From Myxococcales bacterium (GTDB lineage Bacteria; Myxococcota_A; Polyangia; Polyangiales; Polyangiaceae): DNA of 64,000 nucleotides. The stretch's first letter is position 1, and every line of letters starts with the position of its first letter. The stretch lies in the NCBI GenBank assembly GCA_025359105.1, contig JANYHK010000074.1, positions 124,001 to 188,000 of the forward strand, given 5' to 3'. The position numbers and the translations under genes were made by a program. Positions 46,537 through 55,346 of the stretch are shown one piece after another. The notes below the pieces were generated by a model. It was not told where the DNA came from. It did no database searches and worked only from the letters and a program-made list of their open reading frames with translations.

Positions 46537-46998
46537 ATGTCGAAGGCCTTCACAAAGGAGGACGACGGGGACGTCGCTGCCGAGGAGCCCCTTCCCCCGC
46601 GGTCGTCCACCCCGCAGCCGGTGACGCCCGAAGGGCTTGCGCGGCTGCGCGCCGAGCACGCCGAGCTGGCGGCGCGAGCGAACGCGCTCACGGCGGCCGA
46701 GACGCGGCGCCTGCGGATCGTCGGACGGATCCTGGACAGCGTGTACGCGCGCGAGCCCGCGCTTGAGGACGGCGGAGCGGGCTTCGGGTGCTGCGTGGAG
46801 CTCGAGGACGACGACGGACGCGTGACGTCGTACCAGCTCGTGGGCGCCGACGAGGCAGAGGTCGCCGCCGGTCGCTTGAGCATCGCCTCGCCGGTGGCGC
46901 GCGCGCTGCTCGGAAAGACCGCAGGCGACCTCGTCACGCTGCGCCGCCCCAAGGGGGACACCGAGGTGCGCGTTCGAAGCGTGCGCCTCCTGGCGTAG
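46537..46998 (+). CDS. GreA/GreB-family transcription elongation factor-like protein
   Basis: 153 aa. The N-terminal part has a coiled-coil-like helical region (LARLRAEHAELAARANALTAAETRRLRIV). The C-terminal FKBP-like Gre domain is clear (SYQLVGADEAEVAAGRLSIASPVARALLGKTAGDLVTL). Gre factors enter the RNA polymerase secondary channel and rescue backtracked complexes using two acidic residues at the coiled-coil tip; here the tip is not clearly conserved, so this may be a Gre-like regulator. It ends before a terminator at 47016. Confidence 0.85.
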   Translation: MSKAFTKEDDGDVAAEEPLPPRSSTPQPVTPEGLARLRAEHAELAARANALTAAETRRLRIVGRILDSVYAREPALEDGGAGFGCCVELEDDDGRVTSYQLVGADEAEVAAGRLSIASPVARALLGKTAGDLVTLRRPKGDTEVRVRSVRLLA

Positions 46999-47015
46999 GC
47001 GGGGCCACAAAACAC

Positions 47016-47049
47016 GACCGCGCGAGCCCCGGTAGGAGCCCGCGCGGTC
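47016..47049. terminator. Bidirectional hairpin between convergent genes
   Basis: A perfect 9-bp stem, GACCGCGCG (47016-47024) with CGCGCGGTC (47041-47049), and a 16-nt loop. It sits between the Gre gene end (46998) and the convergent gene end (47073). No U-tract follows, as is common in high-GC genomes. Confidence 0.65.
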
Positions 47050-47072
47050 GCGCGACGCAGAGAGCGCCTCGC

Positions 47073-48956
47073 TCAGTCGCGACGGCGACGACGAGCGACG
47101 AGGCCCAGCGCGAAGATCGCGCCGGCGAAGCCGAACGCCGTCTCGCTGCTCGTCCCGACGTTGCTCACGGCGCAGCCGCTCTTCGTCGTGTTCGTGCTTC
47201 CGTCACCCCCGCCACCGCCGCTCCCCTTGGGTCCGCAGGTGCCGGCCGTCGTGTTGCACTCGGGGTTCGCCGGGTCGCTCGCGCAATCGGCGCTCGTCTT
47301 GCAGACCGCGCAGGACTCCGTCGCCGTGTCGCACGTCGGCTTGGGGTTTTTGCACTGCGCGTTGGTCTTGCAGCCCACGCACGTGTCCTTGGCCGTGTCG
47401 CAGACCGTTCCGCCGGTGCATTGGGCGTCCGTGGTGCACTGCACGCACTTGCCCTTGTTCGTGTCGCCGGCGCCCGTCGCGCAGTGGCCCGTGGTGCACT
47501 CGGTGTCGGCGGTGCAGCCGCGGCACGCGTTGGTGGCCGTGTCACAGACGGGGCCCTTGGTCGACGCCTTGCAATCGTCGTTGACCGTGCACTCCATGCA
47601 CTTGCCGCCGGTGCCGCCGCCGCCGCCGCCGCCCTCCGCGCCCGCATCGCCGCCGCCGCCGGCGCTCGCGCCCACGCAGCGAGGCGTCGCCGCCGGGCAC
47701 TCCTTGTCGACCTTGCAGGCGCGACAGGTGTCGTCGAGCGCCGTGCTCGACTTGTCGCACGCGGGCGTGGCGCCCGAGCACTTCGTGTTGTCCTTGCACG
47801 CGACGCACTGACCGACCTTGAAGTCGGCGGCGTCCGTCGCGCAGACCGGCGTGGCACCGCTGCACTGCGCGTCCCCCGTGCACGGAGAGCAGGCGCCCCC
47901 CTTGCCGTCGACGCACGGCGCGAGGCCGGGGACGTTCAAGATGCACCCGCCCTGGGAGTTCGACCACTCCTTCTGGACGGTGTACGTGGCGACGACGCCC
48001 TGCTGGGCGTTGCAGATGTCGCCGATCTCGCCGCAGCCGCTACCGTCGCAGTACCAGCCGACCGGAAAGTCGATGCCGGCGCCGCCGTTCGCGATGAGGA
48101 TGCCGATGTCGGGATCGGTGATCGCCTCGATCAGCTCGTGGGAGTGGACCGACGTGTGGTTCTGCAGCACGGTCGGCGCGGTTCCGCAGCCGCCCGCGCA
48201 AGTACCGCTCAGGTCGGGGTGAACGCCGTAGGCAAGGTTGCCGCCCTTGTACGTCGTCGCGCCGTGGTACGCGCAGAACTCGACGCAGGACGTGCCCGAC
48301 CCGCCGGGGCCGGTGATCGTCAGGTCGGTCCCGGCGACCTGTAGTGGGAAGTCCAGCATGTAGAGCGTCCGGTAGCCGCCGACGCCATCGGGATCCGGCG
48401 CAGGGAGGACGCCGGCGTCGATCTGCGCTTTGAGCTCGGCGGCGATGTCGTCGTCGCTGATGGCCGCGCCGGCGCGGGCCGCGGCCGGCGTGATCTGCAC
48501 GGTCTTCACGAACGTGCCGCGCCCGAGGTGCTGCTTCGTGGCCGCGTGGGCGTTGCCCTGCTCGTTGGCCGGCACGGTGATGGTGTCGTACTCACCGAGC
48601 CAGTCCATGTAGTCACTGTTGAGGACGCCCTTGTAGTAGTCGCCGAGCTTCGTCGCGACCTGGGTGTCGACACCCGCGCCCCAGAGCACCTGCACGACCT
48701 GCACGCCGCCGAGGACGCGACCGCCGTAGTACTTCAGCTTGATGACCGGCGCGCCGACGATCGGGCGCGACACGACGGGGCCGCGGTGGATCGGCATGAT
48801 CGCCTTGAGGGCGAGCGGCGACGTGATCGCGCTGCCGGCCTGGCCCACCTTCTCGCTATTCGGTCCCGGCTGACTGGTGCAGCCGGCAAAGATGACGGCC
48901 GCGACGACCGGCAATGCACACGCGGTGCGGACGATGGACAAGCGCTTTGTCTGCAA
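47073..48956 (-). CDS. Cys-repeat surface protein with HExxx-type putative metallo site and MYXO-CTERM-like tail
   Basis: 627 aa. N-terminal signal with a lipobox-like FAGC. Residues ~70-350 contain a distinct domain (YYGGRVLGGVQVVQVLWGAG; CVEFCAYHG; VHSHELIEAITDPDIG; GWYCDGSGCGEIGDIC). The HSHELIEAITDP stretch resembles the zinc-site region of some secreted proteins, but this is not proof of peptidase activity. From ~350 on there are repeats with C-x2-C..D..C..G.T..C.T..C. The protein ends in GCAVS, a hydrophobic segment (AFGFAGAIFALGLVA) and RRRRRD, a MYXO-CTERM-like sorting tail. Both N- and C-terminal anchoring signals are present. Confidence 0.85.
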   Translation of the reverse strand: MQTKRLSIVRTACALPVVAAVIFAGCTSQPGPNSEKVGQAGSAITSPLALKAIMPIHRGPVVSRPIVGAPVIKLKYYGGRVLGGVQVVQVLWGAGVDTQVATKLGDYYKGVLNSDYMDWLGEYDTITVPANEQGNAHAATKQHLGRGTFVKTVQITPAAARAGAAISDDDIAAELKAQIDAGVLPAPDPDGVGGYRTLYMLDFPLQVAGTDLTITGPGGSGTSCVEFCAYHGATTYKGGNLAYGVHPDLSGTCAGGCGTAPTVLQNHTSVHSHELIEAITDPDIGILIANGGAGIDFPVGWYCDGSGCGEIGDICNAQQGVVATYTVQKEWSNSQGGCILNVPGLAPCVDGKGGACSPCTGDAQCSGATPVCATDAADFKVGQCVACKDNTKCSGATPACDKSSTALDDTCRACKVDKECPAATPRCVGASAGGGGDAGAEGGGGGGGTGGKCMECTVNDDCKASTKGPVCDTATNACRGCTADTECTTGHCATGAGDTNKGKCVQCTTDAQCTGGTVCDTAKDTCVGCKTNAQCKNPKPTCDTATESCAVCKTSADCASDPANPECNTTAGTCGPKGSGGGGGDGSTNTTKSGCAVSNVGTSSETAFGFAGAIFALGLVARRRRRD

Positions 48957-49252
48957 GATGAACTCCGTTCGGCGAAGGGGGATCTGCGATTCGAAACAGC
49001 GTGGCGACCTTTTGCAAGGTCACACCGACACATGCGCCTGAACCAAGTGCGCAAAAGGTGGCAGATGAGTGTGAAGGTTCTCGGCGCGTCTGTCGAGGGA
49101 CCTTTGGAGCGGCGCTGGGCCCCTCCCTCGTTCGACGGGCGCGCTGCGGGTTTCATTCGATCCGCGGGGATGGAAATGTGCGCTGGCAGTGAACGTCTTG
49201 CGAAAACGGAGCGGGCCATCGGCGGTAGCGATCCGCGCGAAGGGCGGCGGCG
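48957..49252. other. Gene-free stretch upstream of the Cys-repeat surface protein
   Basis: About 300 bp between the starts/ends of flanking minus-strand genes. I see no gene, RNA or clear hairpin; it presumably holds the promoter of the gene starting at 48956. Confidence 0.5.
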
Positions 49253-49954
<702 letters not shown>

Positions 49955-50066
49955 GGAACGACCTTACCAAGTCCCGACGCACCGTGCCGACTGCGTCGCC
50001 AACGTCCGTTGCCGCCGCCCCCCGAGGGACAACCTTCCGCGTCGCGTTCTGCTAACTGTTGCCGTC

Positions 50067-50516
50067 ATGCGGTTCGTCAAAGAGAGCCTGATCGCGGCAA
50101 GCGCCGAGACCGTGTTCGCATTTCACGAGGCACCCGACGCTTTCGCCAAACTGCTGCCGCCGTGGCAGAAGAGCGAGATCGTCACGCCGCCGAGCTCGCT
50201 CGCGGTCGGTACGCGCGTCGTCCTGCGCACGAAGGTTGGCCCGCTGTGGCAGACCATCGAGGCGGAGCACGTCGCCTACGAACCTGGGAAGATGTTCGCC
50301 GACCGCATGAACAAGGGCCCCTTCGCGAGCTGGCTGCACCGGCACATCGTGACCGCGCGCGGCCCGGCCGAGTGCACGCTGACCGATGACATCGAGTACG
50401 AGCTCCCGCTGGGCGCGGTCGGGAGGTTCTTCGGCGGCGGCTTCGCCCGACGCGAGCTCGACCGACTCTTCGCCTACCGACATAAGGTGACGCGGGAGGC
50501 GTGCGAGCGCACCTAG
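50067..50516 (+). CDS. SRPBCC (START-like) family protein
   Basis: 149 aa. Typical SRPBCC start (FVKESLIAASAETVFAFHEAPDAFAKLLPP), then WQTIEAEHVAYEPGKMFADRM and a C-terminal helix (FARRELDRLFAYRHKVTREA). The fold binds hydrophobic ligands in a deep pocket; the conserved SR-like core and C-terminal helix fit cell-envelope or aromatase-like relatives. No partner gene is adjacent. Start 50067 gives the usual N-terminus. Confidence 0.85.
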   Translation: MRFVKESLIAASAETVFAFHEAPDAFAKLLPPWQKSEIVTPPSSLAVGTRVVLRTKVGPLWQTIEAEHVAYEPGKMFADRMNKGPFASWLHRHIVTARGPAECTLTDDIEYELPLGAVGRFFGGGFARRELDRLFAYRHKVTREACERT

Positions 50517-50535
50517 ACCTCTCGTGGACCCCGAT

Positions 50536-51162
50536 CTACCAGAGCGAGAAGCGCATCGAGATCTGGCCGCGCGGGCCGCGGACGCGATCGACGTCCTCGA
50601 ACGGGAAGTGGTAGCCCCCTTCGGCGTCGAGCATCAGGTTGTGGTGCCAGTAGAGGTGCACGCCACCGAGCGCGTAGGCGTACGCCGAGGTGCCGAGATC
50701 GGCCTGGGTGAGGCCGCCGAAGGTGGCGCCGAAGTACGGGATCAGCCAGCGGCGGCTGGAATTTCGCTCGAGCGAAGCCGTCGCGCCCAGCTCGAAGAGC
50801 GCCATCGTCCCGTCGACCCGCGGTGACTTCAGGAGCGACACCTGCGCGATCGTCGAGACCTGGCTCGGACCGAAGCGATCGTTGTTGTGCGAGATCTGGA
50901 GCGGCGCGAGCTGCACGCCGGCGCCGTAGAAGACGCCGAGCTTGGCGGCCGGGACGAAGGTGACCGCCTGCGCTCCCGGCATGAAGTAGATGTCGCGCTC
51001 GAAGCAGGTGTCGTCCTCGAGGGTCGGTGGTGCGGCGTCGCGTTCGCGGGCGCGCGGCGTCGCGTGCGTGCCGTCGTTGCACCGTTCGGCGCGCGCCACG
51101 CCGGGAATCGCTGCCAATGCCGCGCAGCAGACGAGGCCGAGCGCAGTCGTTTTTCTTCGCAT
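50536..51162 (-). CDS. Outer-membrane-like protein
   Basis: 208 aa from ATG 51162. Signal peptide (to ARAER), a short Cys-containing linker, then alternating strands (GVFYGAGVQLAPLQISHNND, STIAQVSLLKS, MALFELGATASLERN, YFGATFGGLTQADLG, GGVHLYWHHNLMLDAEGGY) ending with an aromatic-rich terminal strand (GQISMRFSLW). This pattern indicates a small outer-membrane beta-barrel. Function unknown. It converges with the SRPBCC gene (20 bp). Confidence 0.75.
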   Translation of the reverse strand: MRRKTTALGLVCCAALAAIPGVARAERCNDGTHATPRARERDAAPPTLEDDTCFERDIYFMPGAQAVTFVPAAKLGVFYGAGVQLAPLQISHNNDRFGPSQVSTIAQVSLLKSPRVDGTMALFELGATASLERNSSRRWLIPYFGATFGGLTQADLGTSAYAYALGGVHLYWHHNLMLDAEGGYHFPFEDVDRVRGPRGQISMRFSLW

Positions 51163-51319
51163 GGCGCGGCATGTCGCAAGCCATGTGCCGCACGGGAGAT
51201 CAGGAATTTCCCTGCAATCCTGCGGTCTATAAATTCTGCAAAATGAGAACATTCGTTCGCATGCGTCGCGACGCGCGCATGGGAGGAACGGACTTCACTC
51301 CCGGCGGCACGCGCAGCGA

Positions 51320-51625
51320 CTACGGGAGGGCGCGCAGCGCGTCGCGGATTCTCCCGGCGCACGCCGCCGCTGCGTCGTCGGACGGGTACTTCGTGCGTGG
51401 CCAGAAGAAGCCGCGAAGCCCGTCCTTCGGGCTCCGCGGGACGACGTGCACGTGCAGGTGCGGCACGCTCTGGCTGACGCGGTTGTTCATCGCGATGAAC
51501 GTCCCTTTCGCCGCCATCGCCTGCTCCACGGCCGCGGCGACGCGCTTCACCGTCGTGAAGAAAGCGCCGACGTCCGCGTCTGGCAAGTCGAGCAGCGTCT
51601 CGGCGTGCGCCGCCGGTACCACCAC
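51320..51625 (-). CDS. HIT-family protein lacking its N-terminal part
   Basis: 101 aa from the only in-frame start (GTG) between the tRNA gene and the HIT motif. The C-terminal half of the HIT domain is intact (SQSVPHLHVHVVPR, with the H-x-H-x-H-x-x catalytic histidines that hydrolyse dinucleoside phosphates). The usual first strands and helix are missing or lie in an unsupported region that reads through the tRNA. It may be a short functional HIT protein or a remnant. Its neighbours are the tRNA-Val gene and an outer-membrane-like gene. Confidence 0.7.
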   Translation of the reverse strand: MVVPAAHAETLLDLPDADVGAFFTTVKRVAAAVEQAMAAKGTFIAMNNRVSQSVPHLHVHVVPRSPKDGLRGFFWPRTKYPSDDAAAACAGRIRDALRALP

Positions 51626-51713
51626 ATGAGCGCGAAAGTCGGGACGCGGTCGCCCGTCCTCAGCGCCTCCGTCACTGTCGGCGGCTTCCGGATGCTCGAG
51701 TTCTCCGAACCGG

Positions 51714-51785
51714 TGGGCGCAGCAGGGATTGAACCTGCGACTTCGTCCGTGTGAAGGACGCACTCTACCGCTGAGTTATGCGCCC
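51714..51785 (-). tRNA. tRNA-Val (anticodon CAC)
   Basis: 72 nt cloverleaf on the minus strand: acceptor stem GGGCGCA/TGCGCCC with discriminator A; D stem ACTC/GAGT; anticodon stem CGTCC/GGACG with loop TTCACAC (anticodon CAC, reads GUG); T stem GCAGG/CCTGC with TTCAATC loop. The 3' CCA is not encoded. It lies between the engB gene and the shortened HIT gene. Confidence 0.93.
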
Positions 51786-51858
51786 CAGCGTCTCGAGGGT
51801 TTACATCAGCCCGAACCCGGTTTCAATCCCCCTTGGAATCGGGGGGCCCGGCGGGTCG

Positions 51859-52479
51859 TCAGAGGGCCGCGCGGATCTTCGCCCAGAGCTCGTCCCGCCC
51901 GGCGCCGGTGACGGCGGAGAAGCCGAGGACCGGCATCTTCGCGGCGTTCTTGAGCGCCTGCACGGCCGGCTTTTGCTTCGCGAGGGAGAGCTTATCGAGC
52001 TTCGTCGCGACGACGATGAGCGACGCCTTCACGTTCTCTTCTACGCTGAGCCTGCGCGCCGCGTTCATGTAGGCGACGAGCTCGAGATCGTCCTCCTCGA
52101 CGCCGCGGCGGATGTCGACGAGCAGCACGATGGCGCGCAAGGTCGTCCGGGAGGCGAGGTAGCCCTCCATCATCGGGCCCCACGACTTCTTCTCGGTCTT
52201 GCTGACCTTCGCGTAGCCGTAGCCGGGCAAGTCGACGAGGTGGAGCGCGAGGCCGTCGAGCGACTTGGCGAGGAAGACGTTGATCTCGCGCGTGCGCCCG
52301 GGTGTGTTGCTCGCGCGGACGAGGCCCTTGCGGCCCATGAGCATGTTCATCAAGCTCGACTTGCCGACGTTCGAGCGCCCCGCGAACGCGATCTCGGCGA
52401 GCGCGGGGGCGGGCAGCTTGTCGACGCTCGGCGCCCCGGCGACGAACTCGGCGCTCACGATCCGCGTTTCTTCAGTCAC
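51859..52479 (-). CDS. engB: Ribosome biogenesis GTP-binding protein YsxC/EngB
   Basis: 206 aa, standard length. G1 GRSNVGKSS, G2/switch T in SNTPGRT, G3 DLPGYG, G4 TKLD and a G5-like FSAVTG are all present. EngB is a GTPase needed for large-subunit ribosome assembly. The start GTG overlaps the murJ stop by 4 bp (GTGA), which fixes the start and indicates coupling. The operon runs PfkB kinase, DUF971, murJ, engB. Confidence 0.96.
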   Translation of the reverse strand: MTEETRIVSAEFVAGAPSVDKLPAPALAEIAFAGRSNVGKSSLMNMLMGRKGLVRASNTPGRTREINVFLAKSLDGLALHLVDLPGYGYAKVSKTEKKSWGPMMEGYLASRTTLRAIVLLVDIRRGVEEDDLELVAYMNAARRLSVEENVKASLIVVATKLDKLSLAKQKPAVQALKNAAKMPVLGFSAVTGAGRDELWAKIRAAL

Positions 52480-54107
52480 GTCTTGGCTCCTCGTGTCCTT
52501 CGGCGGACCGCCTGCGCCAGCACGTCCAGCTCCGGCGCGCCCGCACCATAGGCTGCGAGGAGGAAGATCGCCACGAAGACGACGCCGCCCAGGACACCGG
52601 GCAGGGCGCGCGCGAGGCCGCCCGCGCCGGCGGCGGGCTCGAGGAGGCGCGCGACGGCCCAGCCGGCCACGCCGCCGGCGAGCGCGGCGCCGGTGGTGCG
52701 TGCGACCGACCCGAAGAGCTCGCGTCCGCGAAGGCTGCCGACGCGACGGCGCAGGAAGACGAGGAGGAGCACCATCTGCACGGCGCTCGAGCCGGCGACC
52801 GCGACGCTGACGCCGACGTGGCCGAGCGGGCCGCGGAGGCCCACCGCCAGCGCGATGAAGGCGATGAGATCGATGCCGCTCACGATCACCGGCGTGCGTG
52901 TGTCGCCCATCGCGTGGAAGACGGGCACCGTCTGGCGAACGGCGGACACCGTCCAGATGGCCCCCCCCTGCCACGCCAGCGCGCGCGCCGTCTCCTGCGT
53001 CGACGTCGCGTCGAACGCGCCGTGCTCGAAGATCGCGGAGACGACCGACGGTCCGAGCATCACGAGCGCGACGCTCGCCGGCACGGCGACGAACATCGCG
53101 AGCCGCATGCCGTGCGCAAATGTGTGCACGACCTCCTTCACGTCGCCCTTGGCCGCGAGCGCCGCGAGCGAGGGCAGCGCCGCCGTCGAGAGCGCCATCA
53201 CGAAGATGCCCTGCGGAAAATCGCAGAGGCGCATCGCCCAGGTGAAATAGCTCTGCGCGCCGGTCCCGAGCTCGCTCAGGAAGCGGCGCGAGATCGCGAG
53301 ATCGATGTAGTAGATGCCGATGCCCAGCGTGACCGGCCCGAGGCGTCGCAGCGCGTCCTTCACGCGCGGATCGGAGAGCTCGAAGACCGGGCGCACGAAG
53401 TAGCCTATTTTTCGGAGCGCGGGCCACTGCGCGAGGACTTGCAGGACGCCGCCGACGAGCGCGCCGATCGCCAGAGCCTGGACGCGATCGATCCCACGCG
53501 CGGCGAGGACCGCAGGAAGCGCGAACGTCGCCGCGACGAGCGCGACGTTCAGCAGGGCGGGCGCGAACGCGGCCACCGCGAAGCGTTTCTTCGCGTTGAG
53601 CGCGGCCATGCCGAGCGCCGCGCTCCCCATGAAGAAGATGTACGGGAACACGACGCGTGTGAGCTGCACCGTGCGCTCGAACTCCCCTTCCCGCGCGTGG
53701 TAGCCGGCGGCGAAGAGCTCGCAGAGCGGACGCGCGAAGATCATTCCGAGCGCCGTCGCCACGAGCAAGGCCACGAGCGACAGGCCGCGCATCCGCGCAA
53801 AGAACGCGCGCCCGGCTTCGTCGCCGTCCTTCTCCAGCGTCGCCGAGAGGACCGGGACGACCGCGCTCGACACCGCGCCTTCGCCGAGGATCTGGCGGAG
53901 CATGTTGGGCAGCGTGAACGCGACGAAGAACGCGTCGGTCTCGTCGCGCGTGAAGACGGCGGCGAGCGAGATGTCACGCCCGAGGCCGAGGACACGCGAG
54001 AAGAGGGTGCCGAGCCCGACGACGCCCGCCCGCCGCGCGAGCTTGCTCCGCTCTTCCGCACCGCGCGTGGGCGGCGGCGCGGAGGCCGGCGGCGCCTCCG
54101 CCGTCAT
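52476..54107 (-). CDS. murJ: Lipid II flippase MurJ (MviN)
   Basis: 543 aa with 12-14 TM helices. The N-terminal cytoplasmic segment is Ala/Pro-rich, then LGTLFSRVLGLGRDISLAAVFTRDETDAFFVAFTLPNMLRQILGEGA is the MurJ signature region, and FPYIFF and GTRTPVI-like (GDTRTPVIVSG) motifs follow. MurJ flips lipid II across the inner membrane for peptidoglycan synthesis. ATG 54107 overlaps the DUF971 stop by 4 bp (ATGA), and its own stop overlaps engB. Confidence 0.95.
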   Translation of the reverse strand: MTAEAPPASAPPPTRGAEERSKLARRAGVVGLGTLFSRVLGLGRDISLAAVFTRDETDAFFVAFTLPNMLRQILGEGAVSSAVVPVLSATLEKDGDEAGRAFFARMRGLSLVALLVATALGMIFARPLCELFAAGYHAREGEFERTVQLTRVVFPYIFFMGSAALGMAALNAKKRFAVAAFAPALLNVALVAATFALPAVLAARGIDRVQALAIGALVGGVLQVLAQWPALRKIGYFVRPVFELSDPRVKDALRRLGPVTLGIGIYYIDLAISRRFLSELGTGAQSYFTWAMRLCDFPQGIFVMALSTAALPSLAALAAKGDVKEVVHTFAHGMRLAMFVAVPASVALVMLGPSVVSAIFEHGAFDATSTQETARALAWQGGAIWTVSAVRQTVPVFHAMGDTRTPVIVSGIDLIAFIALAVGLRGPLGHVGVSVAVAGSSAVQMVLLLVFLRRRVGSLRGRELFGSVARTTGAALAGGVAGWAVARLLEPAAGAGGLARALPGVLGGVVFVAIFLLAAYGAGAPELDVLAQAVRRRTRGAKT

Positions 54108-54469
54108 TGCCGCGGGAGCTCGCCGCGTTCGTTCTTCGTCGCGCCGGGACGGCAAGTGTCACAGTGGCAGAGCGCGCGCAGGTAGCGGTACGAGTAGATG
54201 CCGCTGCTGTGGCCGTCGAACCACTTGAAGCTCAGCGCGTAGTTGCCGACCGGCTCGATCTGGTCGAGCTCGAGCTGCATCGCCGTCGGCGCGACGAACT
54301 TGATCGTCCCCTCGTGCCCCTGGCAGCCCGCACACGGGCAGTAGCCGCGAAGGATCTCGTGCGGGTAGATGCCCTTGTGGCCGTCGCCCCACTCGATCTC
54401 CGTGAGCGATCCGCCGCGAGGGGAGCGGACGGCGACGCAGCGGGTCTTCGGATCTACGGCTGTGGCCAC
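54104..54469 (-). CDS. DUF971-family protein
   Basis: 121 aa from GTG. Conserved features: G-D-G-H-x-x-x-Y-P-x-x-x-L-R-x-x-C-x-C-A-x-C, NYALSFKWFDGHSSGIYSYRYLR and a C-terminal Cys pair (CHCDTC). This resembles the gamma-butyrobetaine hydroxylase-like N-terminal (GBBH-like_N) domain, often near Fe-S/redox genes; function not assigned. It overlaps the PfkB kinase by 16 bp and murJ by 4 bp. Confidence 0.9.
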   Translation of the reverse strand: MATAVDPKTRCVAVRSPRGGSLTEIEWGDGHKGIYPHEILRGYCPCAGCQGHEGTIKFVAPTAMQLELDQIEPVGNYALSFKWFDGHSSGIYSYRYLRALCHCDTCRPGATKNERGELPRQ

Positions 54470-55308
54470 GGGATCTTCTCCAGGTTCCGAAGGCCGGTCG
54501 TCGCGCCGATGCGCGAGGCGGCTTTCGCCCCCAATCTATGGCCCAAGAGGAGCGCGCGCGTCAAAACCTCCGGGGTCTGCCAACGCGTCCCGGCGCGGAG
54601 GACCACCGCGAGGGCGCCTGCCATGAACGCGTCCCCCGCCCCGGTCGATTCCCGCGCACGGAGGGGGCGCGCCGCGACGTCGACCCGACCCCAGGGCCCG
54701 AGCGCCGAGGCAGGCTCCGCCGCGCGTGTCACGAGCACCGTCGCGCCCGGAGCCGTGCGCCGGAGCCAGGCGAGGCCAGCCGCCTCCGAGCCCCAGAGGC
54801 GCGACAGATCGTTGTTCGAGGCCTTCACGAGCCGCGCCGGACGGACGAGCGCCGTCGCGGCCGCCCGCATCGTCGACTTGCTCGACCAGAGACGCGGGCG
54901 CACGTTGAGATCGACCGCCAGGGCACCTGCACGCAGTCCCGCCACCTTCGGCATCATGGAGCCCACCAGCGCCCAGCGCGCAGGCGCCGCGCCCGCGTCA
55001 ACCGTCGTGGTCGCGTTGGCCCGGTACGGCGAGAAGCGCCCGCCGGTCTGGATGACGATCCCGGTCGGCTCGGGCGTGACGGCGACGCCGCGAACGTCGA
55101 CCCCCTCGCTCCGTATCGCTCCGACGAGCGCCTCGCCGAGCGCGTCGTCCCCGACGGATCCCACGAGCGCGACGGCGACGCCGAGGCGCGCCAGGACGAT
55201 CGCCGCGTTGGCCGACGCGCCGCCGGTGCAGCGTCGGTAGACGCCGGACCGCCCTTCGAAGAGGTCCCATAGGACCTCGCCGCCACAGACCACGTCGTGC
55301 TTGCCCAC
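54454..55308 (-). CDS. PfkB-family carbohydrate kinase
   Basis: 284 aa from GTG 55308. N-terminal sugar-site region (CGGEVLWDL, GGASANAAIVLARLG) and C-terminal catalytic signature STGAGDAFMAGAL with the base Asp identify the ribokinase/fructokinase superfamily. It phosphorylates a sugar or related alcohol; the exact sugar is not readable. The gene overlaps DUF971 by 16 bp. Longer N-terminal extensions in frame are Pro/Arg/Ser-rich and overlap the divergent lipoprotein gene, so they are not used. Confidence 0.9.
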   Translation of the reverse strand: MGKHDVVCGGEVLWDLFEGRSGVYRRCTGGASANAAIVLARLGVAVALVGSVGDDALGEALVGAIRSEGVDVRGVAVTPEPTGIVIQTGGRFSPYRANATTTVDAGAAPARWALVGSMMPKVAGLRAGALAVDLNVRPRLWSSKSTMRAAATALVRPARLVKASNNDLSRLWGSEAAGLAWLRRTAPGATVLVTRAAEPASALGPWGRVDVAARPLRARESTGAGDAFMAGALAVVLRAGTRWQTPEVLTRALLLGHRLGAKAASRIGATTGLRNLEKIPWPQP

Positions 55309-55346
55309 GCGCGCACGGTAGCGGGGATGCTCGCTTCGTAGCGGGA

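Noticed and set aside
51446-51754. 102-aa plus-strand frame across the HIT gene and tRNA
   Set aside because: It reads through the tRNA gene and is antisense to the HIT catalytic motif.
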